A stretch of 64,000 bases of DNA from Cherax quadricarinatus (Eukaryota; Arthropoda; Malacostraca; Decapoda; Parastacidae): the NCBI RefSeq assembly GCF_038502225.1, contig NC_091298.1, positions 35,713,340 through 35,777,339 of the forward strand, given 5' to 3'. Both the position numbers and the translations under genes were made by a program. Positions 22,745 through 33,395 of this stretch are shown here, one piece after another (position 1 is the stretch's first letter; every line of letters starts with the position of its first letter). A model generated the notes under the pieces. The model ran no database searches, was not told the origin of the DNA, and saw only the letters and a program-made list of their open reading frames with translations.

Positions 22745-25700
22745 GTTATTATTAGAGGCAGTTCACCCTGTGTTTCCAGTGGAGCGTAGTCCTACGTTAC
22801 CAGTGGTGTGTAGCCTGTGTTACCAGTTGTGTGTAGCCCTGTGTTACCAGTGGTATGTATCCTGTGGTTCCAGTGGTGTGTAGCCAGTGTTATCAGTGTT
22901 GTGTGGTCCTGTGTTACCAGTGGTGAGTGGCCTTATTTTAACAGTAGTGTGTGACCCTTTGATAACAGTTGTTTATGACCCTGTGTTACCATACGTGTGT
23001 CGACTGTCTTACTAGTGGTGTGTGACCCTGTGTTACCAGTCGCATGTGGCCCTGTGTTACCATTGATGTGTGGTCCTGTGTTACCAGTGTTGTGTAGCCT
23101 GTGTTGACAGTGGTGAGTGGCCCTGTGTTACTAGTGGTGTGTAGCCCTGTGTTACCAGTGGTTTGAAGCCTGTGTTACCAGTGGTGTGTAGCCTTGAGTT
23201 ACCATTGGTGTGTAGTCTGTATTACAAGTGTGTGTGGCCCTGTGTTACCAGTGGTGTTTTGCCCTGTATTACTAGTGGTGTGTAACTTGTGTTACCAGTA
23301 TTGTGTAGCCCTGTGTTGCCAGTGGTGTGTGCCCCTGTGTGTAGCCTGAGTTACAAGTGGTGTTAGGCCTTGTGTTAGTAGTGGTGAGTAGCCTGTGTTA
23401 CCAGTGGTGTGTAGCCCCGAGTTACCAGTGTTGTCTAGCCTGTGTTACCAGTGGTGTGTACCCTTGTGTTGCCAGTGTTGCGTAGCCTGTGTTACAGTGG
23501 TGTGTAGCCCTGTGTTACCATGGGTGTGTAGCCTGAGTTACCAGTGGTATACAGCCCTGTGTTACCATTTGTGTGTAGTCTGTGTTACCAGAGGTGGGAA
23601 TCCAGTGTTACTAGCGGTGTGTGGCCTTGTGTTGCCATTGGTGTGTACCTCTGTGTTGCCAGTGGTGTGTGACCCTGTGGTACCAGTGGTATGAAGCCTG
23701 TGTTGCCAGTGGTCTGTGTCAATGTGTTACCAGTGGTGTTTGGCCCTGTGTTATCAGTGGTGTTTGGCCCTGTGTTACCAGTGGAGTGTAGCTCCGTGTT
23801 TCCAGTGAAGTGTGGCCCTGTGCTACCAGTGGTGTGTAGCCTGTGTTACCAGTGGTGTGTAGCACTGTCTTATCAGTGGTGTGTAGCCTGGGTTACCAGT
23901 GGTGTGTGCCCATGTTTTACCAGTGGTATTTGGCCCTGTGTTTCCAACGGTGTTTGGGCCTGTGTTACCAGTGGTGTTCAGTCCTGTGTTACCAGTGGTG
24001 TTTAGCCCTGTGTTACCAGTGGTGAGTAGCTCTCTGTTGCCATTGGAGTGTAGCCTGTGTTACCAGTGATGTGTAGCCTGTGTTGCTATTGGTGTGTAGC
24101 CCTGTGTTATCAGTGATGTGTGCCCCTGTGTTACCAGTGATGTGTGCCGATGTGTTACCAGTGATGTGTGACCCTGTGTTCCCAGTGGTGTGTGCCCCTG
24201 TGTTACAAGTGGTGTATGACCCTGTGATACCAGTGGTGTGTAACACAGTGTTACCAGTGGTGTGTGACCCTGTGTCACCAGTTTTGTGTAGCCTGTGTTA
24301 CCAGTGGTGTGTAGCCTGTGTTACCAGTTGTGTATAGCCCTGTGTTACCAGTGGTATGTATCCTGTGTTTCCAGTGGTGTGTAGCCAGTGTTATCAGTGT
24401 TGTGTGGTCCTGTGTTACCAGTGGTGAGTGGCCTTATTTTAACAGTAGTGTGTGACTCTGTGATAACAGTTGTTTATGACCCTGTGTTACCATACGTGTG
24501 TCGACTGTCTTACTAGTGGTGTGTGACCCTGTGTTACCAGTCGCATGTGGCCCTGTGTTACCATTGATGTGTGGTCCTGTGTTACCAGTGTTGTGTAGCC
24601 TGTGTTGACAGTGGTGAGTGGCCCTGTGTTACTAGTGGTGTGTAGCCCTGTGTTACCAGTGGTTTGAAGCCTGTGTTACCAGTGGTGTGTAGCATTGTGT
24701 TACCATTGGTGTGTAGTCTGTATTACAAGAGTGTGTGTGGCCCTGTGTTACCAGTGGTGTTTTGCCCTGTATTACTAGTGGTGTGTAACTTGTGTTACCA
24801 GTATTGTGTAGCCCTGTGTTGCCAGTGGTGTGTGCCCCTGTGTGTAGCCTGAGTTACAAGTGGTGTTAGGCCTTGTGTTAGTAGTGGTGAGTAGCCTGTG
24901 TTACCAGTGGTGTGTAGCCCCGAGTTGCCAGTGCTGTCTAGCCTGTGTTACCAGTGGTGTGTAACCTTGTGTTACCAATGTTGCGAAGCCTGTGTTACAG
25001 TGGTGTGTAGCCCTGTGTTACCATGGGTGTGTAGCCTGTGTTACCAGAGGTGGGAATCCAGTGTTAATAGCGGTGTGTGGCCTTGTGTTGCCATTGGTGT
25101 GTACCTCTGTGTTGCCAGTGGTGTGTGACCCTGTGCTACCAGTGGTGTGAAGCCTGTGTTGCCAGTGGTCTGTGCCAATGTGTTACCAGTGGTGTTTGGC
25201 CCTGTGTTATCAGTGGTGTTTGGCCCTGTGTTACCAGTGGAGTGTAGCTCCGTGTTTCCAGTGAAGTGTGGCCCTGTGCTACCAGTGGTGTGTAGCCTGT
25301 GTTACCAGTGGTGTGTAGGACTGTCTTACCAGTGGTGTGTAGCCTGGGTTACCAGTGGTGTGTGCCCATGTTTTACCAGTGGCATTTGGCCCTGTGTTTC
25401 CAATGGTGTTTGGGCCTGTGTTACCAGTGGTGTTCAGTCCTGTGTTACCAGTGGTGTTTAGCCCTGTGTTACCAGTGGTGAGTAGCTCTCTGTTGCCAGT
25501 GGAGTGTAGCCTGTGTTACCAGTGATGTGTAGCCTGTGTTGCTATTGGTGTGTAGCCCTGTGTTACCAGTGATGTGTGCCCCTGTGTTACCAGTGATGTG
25601 TGCCGATGTGTTACCAGTGATGTGTGACCCTGTGTTCCCAGTGGTGTGTGCCCCTGTGTTACAAGTGGTGTATGACCCTGTGATACCAGTGGTGTGTAAC

Positions 25701-26325
25701 CCTGTGTTACCAGTGGTGTGTGGCCCTGTGTCACCAGTTTTGTGTAGCCTGTGTTACGATTGGTGTGCAGTCTGTGTTAGTAGATGAATGTATCTTGTGT
25801 TACCAATGCTTTGTAGCCTGTGTTAGTAATGGTGTGTAGCCTGTGTTACCAGATGTCTGTTGCCGTGTTACCAGTGGTGTGTTATCCTGTGTTACCAGTG
25901 GTGTGTAGCCCTGTGTTACCAGTGGTGTGTGACCCTGTGTTACCACTGTCTGACTGTGTTCCCAGTGGTGTGTTGTCTAGCTTACCAGTTGTTTGTAGCC
26001 TACGTTACCTGTGGTGTGTAGCTCTCTTACCACTGGTGTGTAGCCTGTGTTACCAGTGGTGTGAAGCCCTTTGTTACCAATGGTGTGTGACCCTGTGTTA
26101 CAAGTGGTGTTTGACCCTGTGTTACCAATGGTGTGTAGCCATTTGTTAACAACAGTTTGTGACCCTGCGTTACCAGTGGTATGAAGCCCTGTTTTACCAA
26201 TGGTATGTGACCCTGTGTTACCAGTGGTGTGTAGCACTGTGTTACCAGGGATGTGTGACCCTGTGTTACCAGTGATGTGTGACCCTGTGTTACCAGTGGT
26301 GTGTGACCCTGTGTTACCTGTCAGT
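22745..26325. repeat. 23-24-bp satellite in about 1.5-kb higher-order repeats
   Basis: The array is built from variants of GTTACCAGTGGTGTGTAGCC with 23- or 24-base spacing. A higher-order unit is clear: distinctive variants in 22825-24290 recur in the same order in 24325-25740. The offset is 1501 bases at 22860 versus 24361 and at 23161 versus 24662, falling to 1456 after a two-unit loss near 25040. From about 25745 the order is no longer that of the higher-order unit. Many overlapping open frames (LPVVCSPVLPVVC on plus; TTGNTGSHTTGNTG on minus) arise because 24 is a multiple of three; they are not genes. Confidence 0.95.
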
Positions 26326-26491
26326 GGAACGCCTTCCATCTGAACAAAAAACTAATGGAAAAATAAAAAAATAAAGAAACGACTAGGAAAAATAAGAATA
26401 ATGACTTTTGAGGATTTTACTTAAAATTTAAATATAATAAAAAATGGCCTTTGGTTCTTGTAGTTGGGCAGGAGTAGGTAAGGCCCTGGAC
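26326..26491. other. Junction between satellite and LTR
   Basis: AT-rich text that matches neither the satellite nor the LTR to its right. It stands where the last 126 or so bases of the LTR should be. Confidence 0.5.
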
Positions 26492-27625
26492 ATTAGAATT
26501 CAATAAGAATTAATAGTGCTTCAGGATTACAACTGGTAGACTACTAACTTGAGAAATTAAAATTTAATAAAATTATTAATAACGTCTAGAGGTATAAGAT
26601 CAAAGTAAATTAAATTAATAATAATCACAGTAATCAAAATAATATTAATCACTTCTCTCCTGTACAGTAGTATTGTGCTGAAAGCACATATCACATTTAT
26701 AAGTCTTAAGAACCGTCTGGTACATTAACATTTAATAATACAATATACAAATAAGTTGTGTGTATGCGTGTAAGTGTAGTTCGCTATGTCTCACGACTCG
26801 ACTAGACTTAAACAAGTGACTGACAAAGTCCTCTCATAAACTAAGTTCTTGACCGACTGGCAATCAGAACAGTTTGCTTGAACAATAAAAAGAATGCTAA
26901 GCCCAACAGCAATATAACAAGCAACTGCGACACAATCAGGATTAATTAGATAATATAACGACACTAAGTAAGGACCATAAGCAGATCCTCCACAAAACTC
27001 CCATACCACTGAATCTAAGTTCAGGATAAGAAAATCCCTGACTGTGACAATACACAGATACCAGTATAAATTAGGTCAGAAGCTACAGCTCAGGATCTGA
27101 GTTGCTCAGAGTGTCTATGCGACACACAACCTCAATACAACGTCGAAAATCACTAAGTTTATACAATGTTCTGTGAACAGAGTCTCCAGAACTAACAACA
27201 ATAATAAGACATGAGACGATCTTCCAACAAGGGCCAATAAGGAAGATTTAGGCTCGTCTTGTCTAGAATACATCCAACCACCAAGCGAGTCTAGACCAGA
27301 CTGAATACATCAGGCGAGGTGAGAACACCCCCCCTCGATCGCGTGATAGCTCAGTGGACAGTTGCTGCCTAGCAACAGAAGCCGGCAGAGTAACGAGCAA
27401 AGAGCGATAATTACAGTAGTTAGACAATCAAGACTTGAACTATGAGCACATAATAATACGTTTCATCCTACCTAACAAAAGTAACTAAGTAAAGTAATAA
27501 TATAAAGCAATATATATATTCACGATTTAGCTATTATCGCAAATATAAGCAATATAAAATTACATAAAATAGTAATATACATTATATACATAATAATATA
27601 CATTGTAACCCATTCAGGGGTTGCA
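26492..27625 (-). repeat. Gypsy-type 3' LTR, missing its terminal part
   Basis: It aligns with 31569-32659. It contains 46 bases near 26941-26987 that are deleted in the other LTR. On the minus strand it begins TGCAACCCCTGAATGG; the run GTTGGGGGG just upstream (27626-27640) could be the polypurine tract. The 3' end is cut off next to the satellite. Confidence 0.88.
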
Positions 27626-27980
27626 ACCCCCCAACACGACAAACGGTCGCATTAGGAGTTGCATTAATGTCTTTCACATTATTACTGATTACTCATGTCA
27701 CTTCAATACAGTTTAATATAAAAATCTAGAGTCACTCTTGTGCCAAGCATTTCGATAATTTCAGTGTCTATATCACTAAGTTATGCCCCTAGTACTAGGG
27801 CAGTACGTAGTATCGTATGTCTGCATACTCGTGGTAATGTACATCAGTGTAGAGACAGGATTGTGTAGACAAGCGTGACGTGTTGAGGCTCAATCATAGT
27901 AGTAGAGACTGCATACAAACAATAGTCTTGTGCTATAGACAGGAGATGGCATTCCATTCTTAAGTAGTGGTTGTGGAATG
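27626..27980. other. Internal sequence between integrase and 3' LTR
   Basis: About 355 bases without open frame or protein motif. In a full Gmr1-like element reverse transcriptase would lie here, but I see no remnant of it. Confidence 0.5.
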
Positions 27981-29090
27981 CTATGCAGTATGGACATCTG
28001 AGTATGAAACAGCTTGGGCTGAAGCTAGGTTTTTGGAAGCTAGCTCTCTAGCGGCTGCCAAAGGTTGCTGCATTAATGAAGGTGATGTGCTAAATGATGG
28101 ATTTGATTTTCCTGTCCACACGTCTTTTAACACTGCGAGAGGACCACGCACTTGGTGTCCGAATATTAATTCAAAAGGACTAAACCCGAGACTTTCTTGC
28201 TCACTTTCTCTCATAGCGAATAGAAGAAAAGGTATACCCTCATCCCAGTCTCTAGAAAAATGTTCACAATAAGCTCTCATCATGGACTTCAGTGTCTGAT
28301 GAAATCTCTCTAGAGCACCTTGTGACTGTGGATGATAACTGGTTGAAAGTACAGACTTTATTCCTAGGTGGGATAATGCTTCTCGAAAGATCTTAGAAGT
28401 GAAATTAGATCCCTGATCTGATTGTATCTCTCGTGGCAATCCAACCTGGGAGAAAAATTTCATCAGCGCTCTCACTATAGCACGAGCATTAATTTTTCTC
28501 ATAGGAATAGCTTCGGAATAGCGTGTTGCAGCGTCCATAATAGTAAATAAGTATTGGTTCCCCAGTTTGGTTCTAGGCAAAGGACCAACACAATCAATAA
28601 TAAGACGTGAGAATGGTTCACCATCCACGGTGATGGGAATGAGAGGTGCAGGTGGAGGTGTGTGTGCTGGCTTGCCTGTCACTTGACACACATGGCAACG
28701 TCGCACGTGATCAGCTACTGTTTCCTTCATCTTTGGCCAGGTAAAATGTTTTGCCAGTTTACCGAGTGTCTTCTTGACACCTAAATGTCCTCCTATGGGA
28801 CTATTGTGAGCAAAATCAATGGCTTGTTCACGAAATGTAACTGGTAACACTACGAGATGCTTGACTGTGGTGGAAACACTATCAGCTGACAACTTACATG
28901 TATTTTTCTCCATCAGTACACCGTTACTATAGTAGTAACAATTATCGAGATCCTTTGCTTCACTCTCAGTAACTGCTGTATCTCTCAGTCTTTCCAGTGA
29001 CTGATCAACAAACTGATCCTTGATTAAATCATCATGAGTTAGAAATTTAACGTCAGTTGTGTCCTGACTTGGTTGATGACAGGGGAGGAG
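27981..29090 (-). pseudogene. Gypsy-type integrase, 5' linker included
   Basis: The minus-strand frame is open from about 29090 (TTDVKFLTHDDLIKDQ) through Met at 28913 to 27981. The zinc-binding domain has the H-H pair near FAHNSPIGGHLGV and CC in RRCHVCQVTGKP. The core carries D in LIIDCVGPLPRTK, D in EIQSDQGSNFTS and E in SQGALERFHQTLKSM, a complete D-D-E set. The LIIDCVGPLP and QGALERFHQTLKS phrases are typical of Gypsy integrases found upstream of reverse transcriptase in Gmr1-like elements (family knowledge). The carboxy-terminal part is cut short at the position where a tail domain should begin. A frameshift near 29085 separates it from the protease frame. Confidence 0.85.
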
Positions 29091-29720
29091 TTGGTGTTAA
29101 TGATCCTGGGCGCAGAGCATCACTAAACAACATATTCAAGCCCAAATCATTGTCATCAACTAACTCAACAGGAGACAAGGATGGTTGTTGTATCTTTGAC
29201 ATAGCTCTAGTAATTGCTCTGAGAGGAAATAAAATAGGCTTCTCTCTACAAGCTTCAATGGCATAATTATCATCAGTGTTATTATCAATCACAAGTGGTT
29301 CTTTACATATACCAGCATGAAGGATATTGTTCCCTATCAACAAGTCCACTGACCTGATGGGAAATACACCACTGGATATACCCACTGAAATATAACCAGT
29401 ATAATAGCTTGTTTCAATGTAAACTTTGTGCAGAGGTACTTTTATAACAGCCCCTCCATAGGCTTCTAACAATGCATCTATCTTGCAATAGGTATCATCA
29501 GTTATGGGCAGTACATCTTCTCTTAATAACGTGAGATAACTGCCAGTGTCTCTGAAAGTAATTATCTCAGTTAGACGTGATTCGTCAAGTCCTACTTTAC
29601 CTCTCAATAAGTAAGGGCTCATCGCTGAACGAATCTTTTTCGTCAGATACACTTTCTGACTCTAGTCATCTGTTCTGGTAACATTATCTAAAACAGTAGG
29701 ATCAGAGGTATTGCTAGGAT
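29053..29720 (-). pseudogene. Gypsy-type retropepsin
   Basis: A 199-residue frame on the minus strand carries the aspartic-protease active site TFRDTGSYLTLL (DTG near 29560) and a second conserved segment SVDLLIGNNILHAG near 29330. The frame ends in SSTKSGHN at a stop created by the downstream frameshift. It lies between the zinc knuckle and the integrase with no reverse transcriptase after it. Confidence 0.8.
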
Positions 29721-29799
29721 TTTGGGGCCTTTGTTGCACGGAAGAGAATACGACTTGTGTGGGGGCACCAGTTGCACGACTGCTTCTCGTATCTCTTTC

Positions 29800-30300
29800 T
29801 AACTTATAGCAATACTCTCAAGCATGTCCTTTTCTGTTACAATAGATACATTTAACTTTCTTCTTCTCGATATCAGATTTCTGTCTAGCCACAGAGACAG
29901 ATTCAGGATTGCGAGTTTTCCTGGTAAAGGTACGAGAAGTTACAGTAGCAGGTACATCAGGCCGGCAATGAGCAGCTGATTTAGGTTGCAAACTTCTAGG
30001 ACAATTTTTAGTTACCTTGTTTCTCTGAGTTTTAGTATGTGCAAGTTTGTGAGAAATCTCGTAATTGTCTGCTAATGCTGCAGTTTCCAGAATATCCGAG
30101 GTAGTATGATCGATCAGGTATTCTTGTATGTCAGCAGACATACAGTTGTTAAACTTTTCGTGTAGTAACAACTGAACAAGGCTGTCGTAGTTGTTGCACT
30201 TGGCAGACCTACACCACCTCTTAAATGCAACTTTTTTCTCACGAGCAAACTCTACACAAGTTTGATCTTGTCGTCTTTGTAACGTACGAAATGCGCGTTT
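29800..30300 (-). pseudogene. Gypsy-type gag C-terminal part with CCHC knuckle containing a stop
   Basis: Open from 30171 to 29818 on the minus strand, continuing the gag body in another frame. It ends in a zinc knuckle, CIYCNRKGHA, then an in-frame TGA, then EYC; the spacing CX2CX4HX4C is kept only if the stop is read through. The stop inside a metal-binding motif looks like a mutation rather than a designed gag-pol signal, though readthrough cannot be excluded. Confidence 0.75.
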
Positions 30301-30895
30301 ATGTCTCTAGAACACTTTGTTTTACAGCGTCATAACTATTGTACTTGGCAAATGGTAAAGCAGCAGTACAAGTTTGAGCTCTTCCTGTCAAAGCTGTGTG
30401 CAACAAGGTAGCCCACTGCTTATGTGGCCAGATCATAGCATGTGCCTGGTTCTCAAACACATCAAAATAGGTGTCTAAGTCACTTTCAAAAAACTTAGGA
30501 ACCACTGATGCAGCTTTCTGCACATTAAATGTGTCCTGTGATCTATCAGTCTGTTGTCTTAACAGACGAACATTTTCTCTCTGGAAATCTTCGTTCAATT
30601 TCCTCTGTGCCTCTATTTGTGCAGTCTGCAACATAATGAGGCATTCAAACCTCTCAAACTGTTCCTGAGAGATAGGACCAGTGGGTAATGGGGGAGTAAG
30701 GAATCTAACGTGGTCTGGACGGTCCTTAGGTCGAGCACCTCGTCCAGCCGTCCCTAGAGAGTCTAGATCTGGTCTAGGATAAGTAGATACAGGTGTAGTA
30801 TACACGGTACTAGTATGAGGCTGAGTCATACTACCAGTTAGGAGGGAAGGCGTGAGCGAGAACTGAGCTACACTAGGCTCAGACACTAGACTCAC
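30299..30895 (-). pseudogene. Gypsy-type gag N-terminal and capsid part
   Basis: This 198-residue minus-strand frame has a Pro/Thr-rich start, a predicted coiled coil (about residues 85-120, QFERFECLIMLQTAQIEAQR) and a capsid-like segment with VPKFFESDLDTYFDVFENQA and QWATLLHTALTGRAQTC. The FDVFE, W, LL.TALTGRAQ pattern is characteristic of gag in this group. It stops near 30299 through a frameshift; the remainder follows in the next frame. Confidence 0.78.
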
Positions 30896-31442
30896 TTCTG
30901 CCTTAGTTGCTCTTTCTTCTAAGTAATCAAATAGTCATACTACCTAATTGTGACACTAGGCTTTCTGAATCTGAATCATAATCAGACATCTCTGTATGAG
31001 CAGGAAACAATATATCTTTAATCAACGCTCTGACAGTTTCTGCGGTGTAATTCCTGTCATACGTCACACCGAGATATTTGGCTACTCGCCAACACATCTG
31101 AAGTTTTAATGTACTTAACTCAAAGTCAGAGTATCAATTAACTGTTTCACTTTGACATATATCACGAAAATAAATGTACTACGAGAGAGTGATTATGGGA
31201 AACTATAATCCTAATAGAAATTTTAGTATTGGTTGTCTTATGGCTAGAGCTCATAAATGGTATTTCCATCTCCTTGGATCAAGAGACTCAGTCAAGTCCA
31301 TACATCCACCTAGTATGTTGTACAAGACTAAACTCAAAGTCTTCAGATTAGGAAAGTACTCAGTGTTTGAATAACTCTATGGTCAAACTGGACAATTTCT
31401 CCAACACCTTGGATCAAGAGCATCTTGGACAGGGCCCCCATT
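30896..31442 (-). other. Gypsy-type leader with primer-binding site
   Basis: The minus strand reads TGTAACA (end of the LTR) then AATGGGGGCCCTGTCCAAG, close to the TGGGGGC primer sites that many retroelements use with tRNA-Pro (31424-31442). Upstream untranslated and degraded gag-like sequence fills the remainder. Confidence 0.65.
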
Positions 31443-32659
31443 TGTTACAAAAAACGCGATTCTAAAAAGCTTAGAGATCTCAAGTGAATACTAGAAAGGA
31501 CTGCCCTTCCTGCATCCAGCCTGTTACTGGGTTTTCGTAACAATTAGTTAGTATCCTTGTCCAATTATCCATTAGAATTCAATAAGAATTAATAGTGCTT
31601 CAGGATTACAACTGGTAGACTACTAACTAGAGAAATTAAAATTTAATAAATTTATTAATAACGTCTAGAGGTATAAGATCAAAGTAAATTAAATTAATAA
31701 TAATCACAGTAATCAAAATAATATTAATCACTTCTCTCCTGTACAGTAGTATTGTGCTGAAAGCACATATCACATTTATAAGTCTTAAGTACCGTCTGGT
31801 ACATTAACATTTAATAATACAATATACAAATAAGTTGTGTGTATGTGTGTAAGTGTAGTTCGCTATGTCTCACGACTCGACTAGACTTAAACAAGTGACT
31901 GACAAAGTCCTCTCATAAACTAAGTTCTTGACCGACTGGCAATCAGAACAGTTTGCTTGAACAATAATAAGAATGCTAAGCCCAATAGCAGTATAACAAG
32001 CAACTGTGACATAATCAGGATCCTCCACAAAACTCCCATACTACTGAATCTAAGTTCAGCATAAGAAAATCCCTGACTGTGACAATATACAGATACCAGT
32101 AAAAATTAGGTCAGAAGCTACAGCTCAGGACCTGAGTTGCTTAGAGTGTCTATGTGACACACAACCTCAATACAATGTCGAAAATCACTAAGTCTATACA
32201 ATGTTCTGTGAACAGTCTCCAGAACTAACAAAAATAATAAGACAAGAGACGATCTTCCAACAAGGGCCAATAAGGGAGATTTAGGCTCGTCTTGTCTAGA
32301 ATACATCCAACCACCAAGCGAGTCTAGACCAGACTGAATACATCAGGCGAGGTGAGAACACCTCCCCCCCCCTCGATCACGTGATAGCTCAGTGGACAGT
32401 TGCTGCCTAGCAACAGAAGCCGGCAGAGTAACAAGCAAAGAGCGATAATTACAGTAGTTAGACAATCAAGACTTGAACTATGAGCACATAATAATATGTT
32501 ACATCCTACCTAACAAAAGTAACTAAGTCAAATAATAATATAAAGCAATATATTCACGATTTAGCTATTATCGCAAATATAAGCAATATAAAATTACATG
32601 AAATGGTAATATACATTATATACATAATAATATACATTGTAACCCATTCAGGGGTTGCA
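31443..32659 (-). repeat. Gypsy-type 5' LTR, complete
   Basis: On the minus strand it starts TGCAACCCCTG and ends TTTTGTAACA, directly before the primer site. It matches the left LTR from 31569 onward. The segment near 31443-31552 holds its own small inverted repeat (TGTTAC and GTAACA). Confidence 0.85.
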
Positions 32660-32998
32660 TCATCCTTTATCTGGTGTCTATCCTGGATGACCACGCCAGG
32701 AACAGAGCTGGTAATAAGAAAAAATAAACTGATTACCAATGGTCATAATAATATAACATTTAAGAATGGAAAAGAGTGATAAAAGCCAAAATCATTACTG
32801 GTAACCAGCAAACAAAACAAAGGAATAAACAGTAATACTCCTGGTAGATCACCCTACCTGATTAGGAGAAGAGTGGAGGTGAAGTGACTCGCCAAACTTC
32901 AACCCACACCAGGTAAGGTCAATACTACCAGGAGTAGAAATTGAAACAAATCAGACACCAAGAACTAGTTTTGCCCCAGCCCGCCAGAGGAAAGGGGG
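32660..32998. other. Spacer with inverted repeat and purine tract
   Basis: No gene. TACTCCTGGTAG near 32843 and CTACCAGGAGTA near 32925 form the outer part of an imperfect inverted repeat of roughly 30 bases per arm. The right end, AGAGGAAAGGGGG, abuts the TG of the next LTR and looks like a polypurine tract. Confidence 0.5.
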
Positions 32999-33377
32999 TG
33001 TGCGACGTAACTCGCTAATGGTTCCTGGTTGCCTGTACAACCCTAACCCCACTCACACCTACTTTTCCCTCACAACCAATGTTTTCAGCATAGTTGCTGA
33101 TCCCCTGTATATGTGTAAGTTATCCGAGTGTTATAGTACCATCCATACGTTTTACGTAGTTGACCCCTTTGCTAGACTTAGCTGCTGGCATGTGTGACAT
33201 CACGTGATGCCACATGTGAGCATGAGACACGCTGCCTCTTTCTCACTTCACGCGTAGACCTAAAGGCAACAGGACAGACTACTCTGGGCTCCCCTCTCAC
33301 ACTCTGCTAATATAAGTATTACCGTCCAACAAGTGTGTTTATCTCCAACCATCATATCTCCACGAACCCTTTCAACA
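32999..33377 (+). repeat. Second Gypsy 5' LTR
   Basis: Starts TGTGCGACG after a purine tract and ends TTTCAACA, two bases before a primer-binding site. The end segment recurs at 41216-41320. The start is inferred from TG and the tract, because the other LTR lacks that part. Confidence 0.7.
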
Positions 33378-33379
33378 AA

Positions 33380-33395
33380 TGGTGCCAGCAGTGAG
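33380..33395 (+). promoter_or_regulatory. Second Gypsy primer-binding site
   Basis: TGGTGCCAGCAGTGAG lies two bases after the LTR. TGG matches the tRNA CCA end, and TGGTGCCA-type primer sites are frequent in Gypsy elements. The tRNA identity is not determined. Confidence 0.6.

Larger units (their letters stand above)
26492..32659 (-). mobile_element. Gypsy-type LTR element, Gmr1-like order or RT-deleted
   Basis: Two LTR copies flank gag, protease and integrase on the minus strand. The 5' LTR (31443-32659) is complete. The 3' LTR (26492-27625) lacks the end corresponding to 31443-31568. The primer site TGGGGGCCCTGTCC follows the 5' LTR. No reverse transcriptase or RNase H is present anywhere inside. 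Frames are broken in gag, the zinc knuckle and the protease-integrase linker, so the copy is inactive. Confidence 0.87.

Noticed and set aside
22745..26325. CRISPR array
   Set aside because: Tandem units adjoin without spacers and the context is eukaryotic.
22745..26339. Long Val/Cys/Leu-rich and Thr/Gly/Asn-rich open frames as secreted repeat proteins
   Set aside because: They appear in several frames and on both strands because the satellite unit is 24 bases. Units of 23 bases break every frame, and no start context or conserved flank exists.
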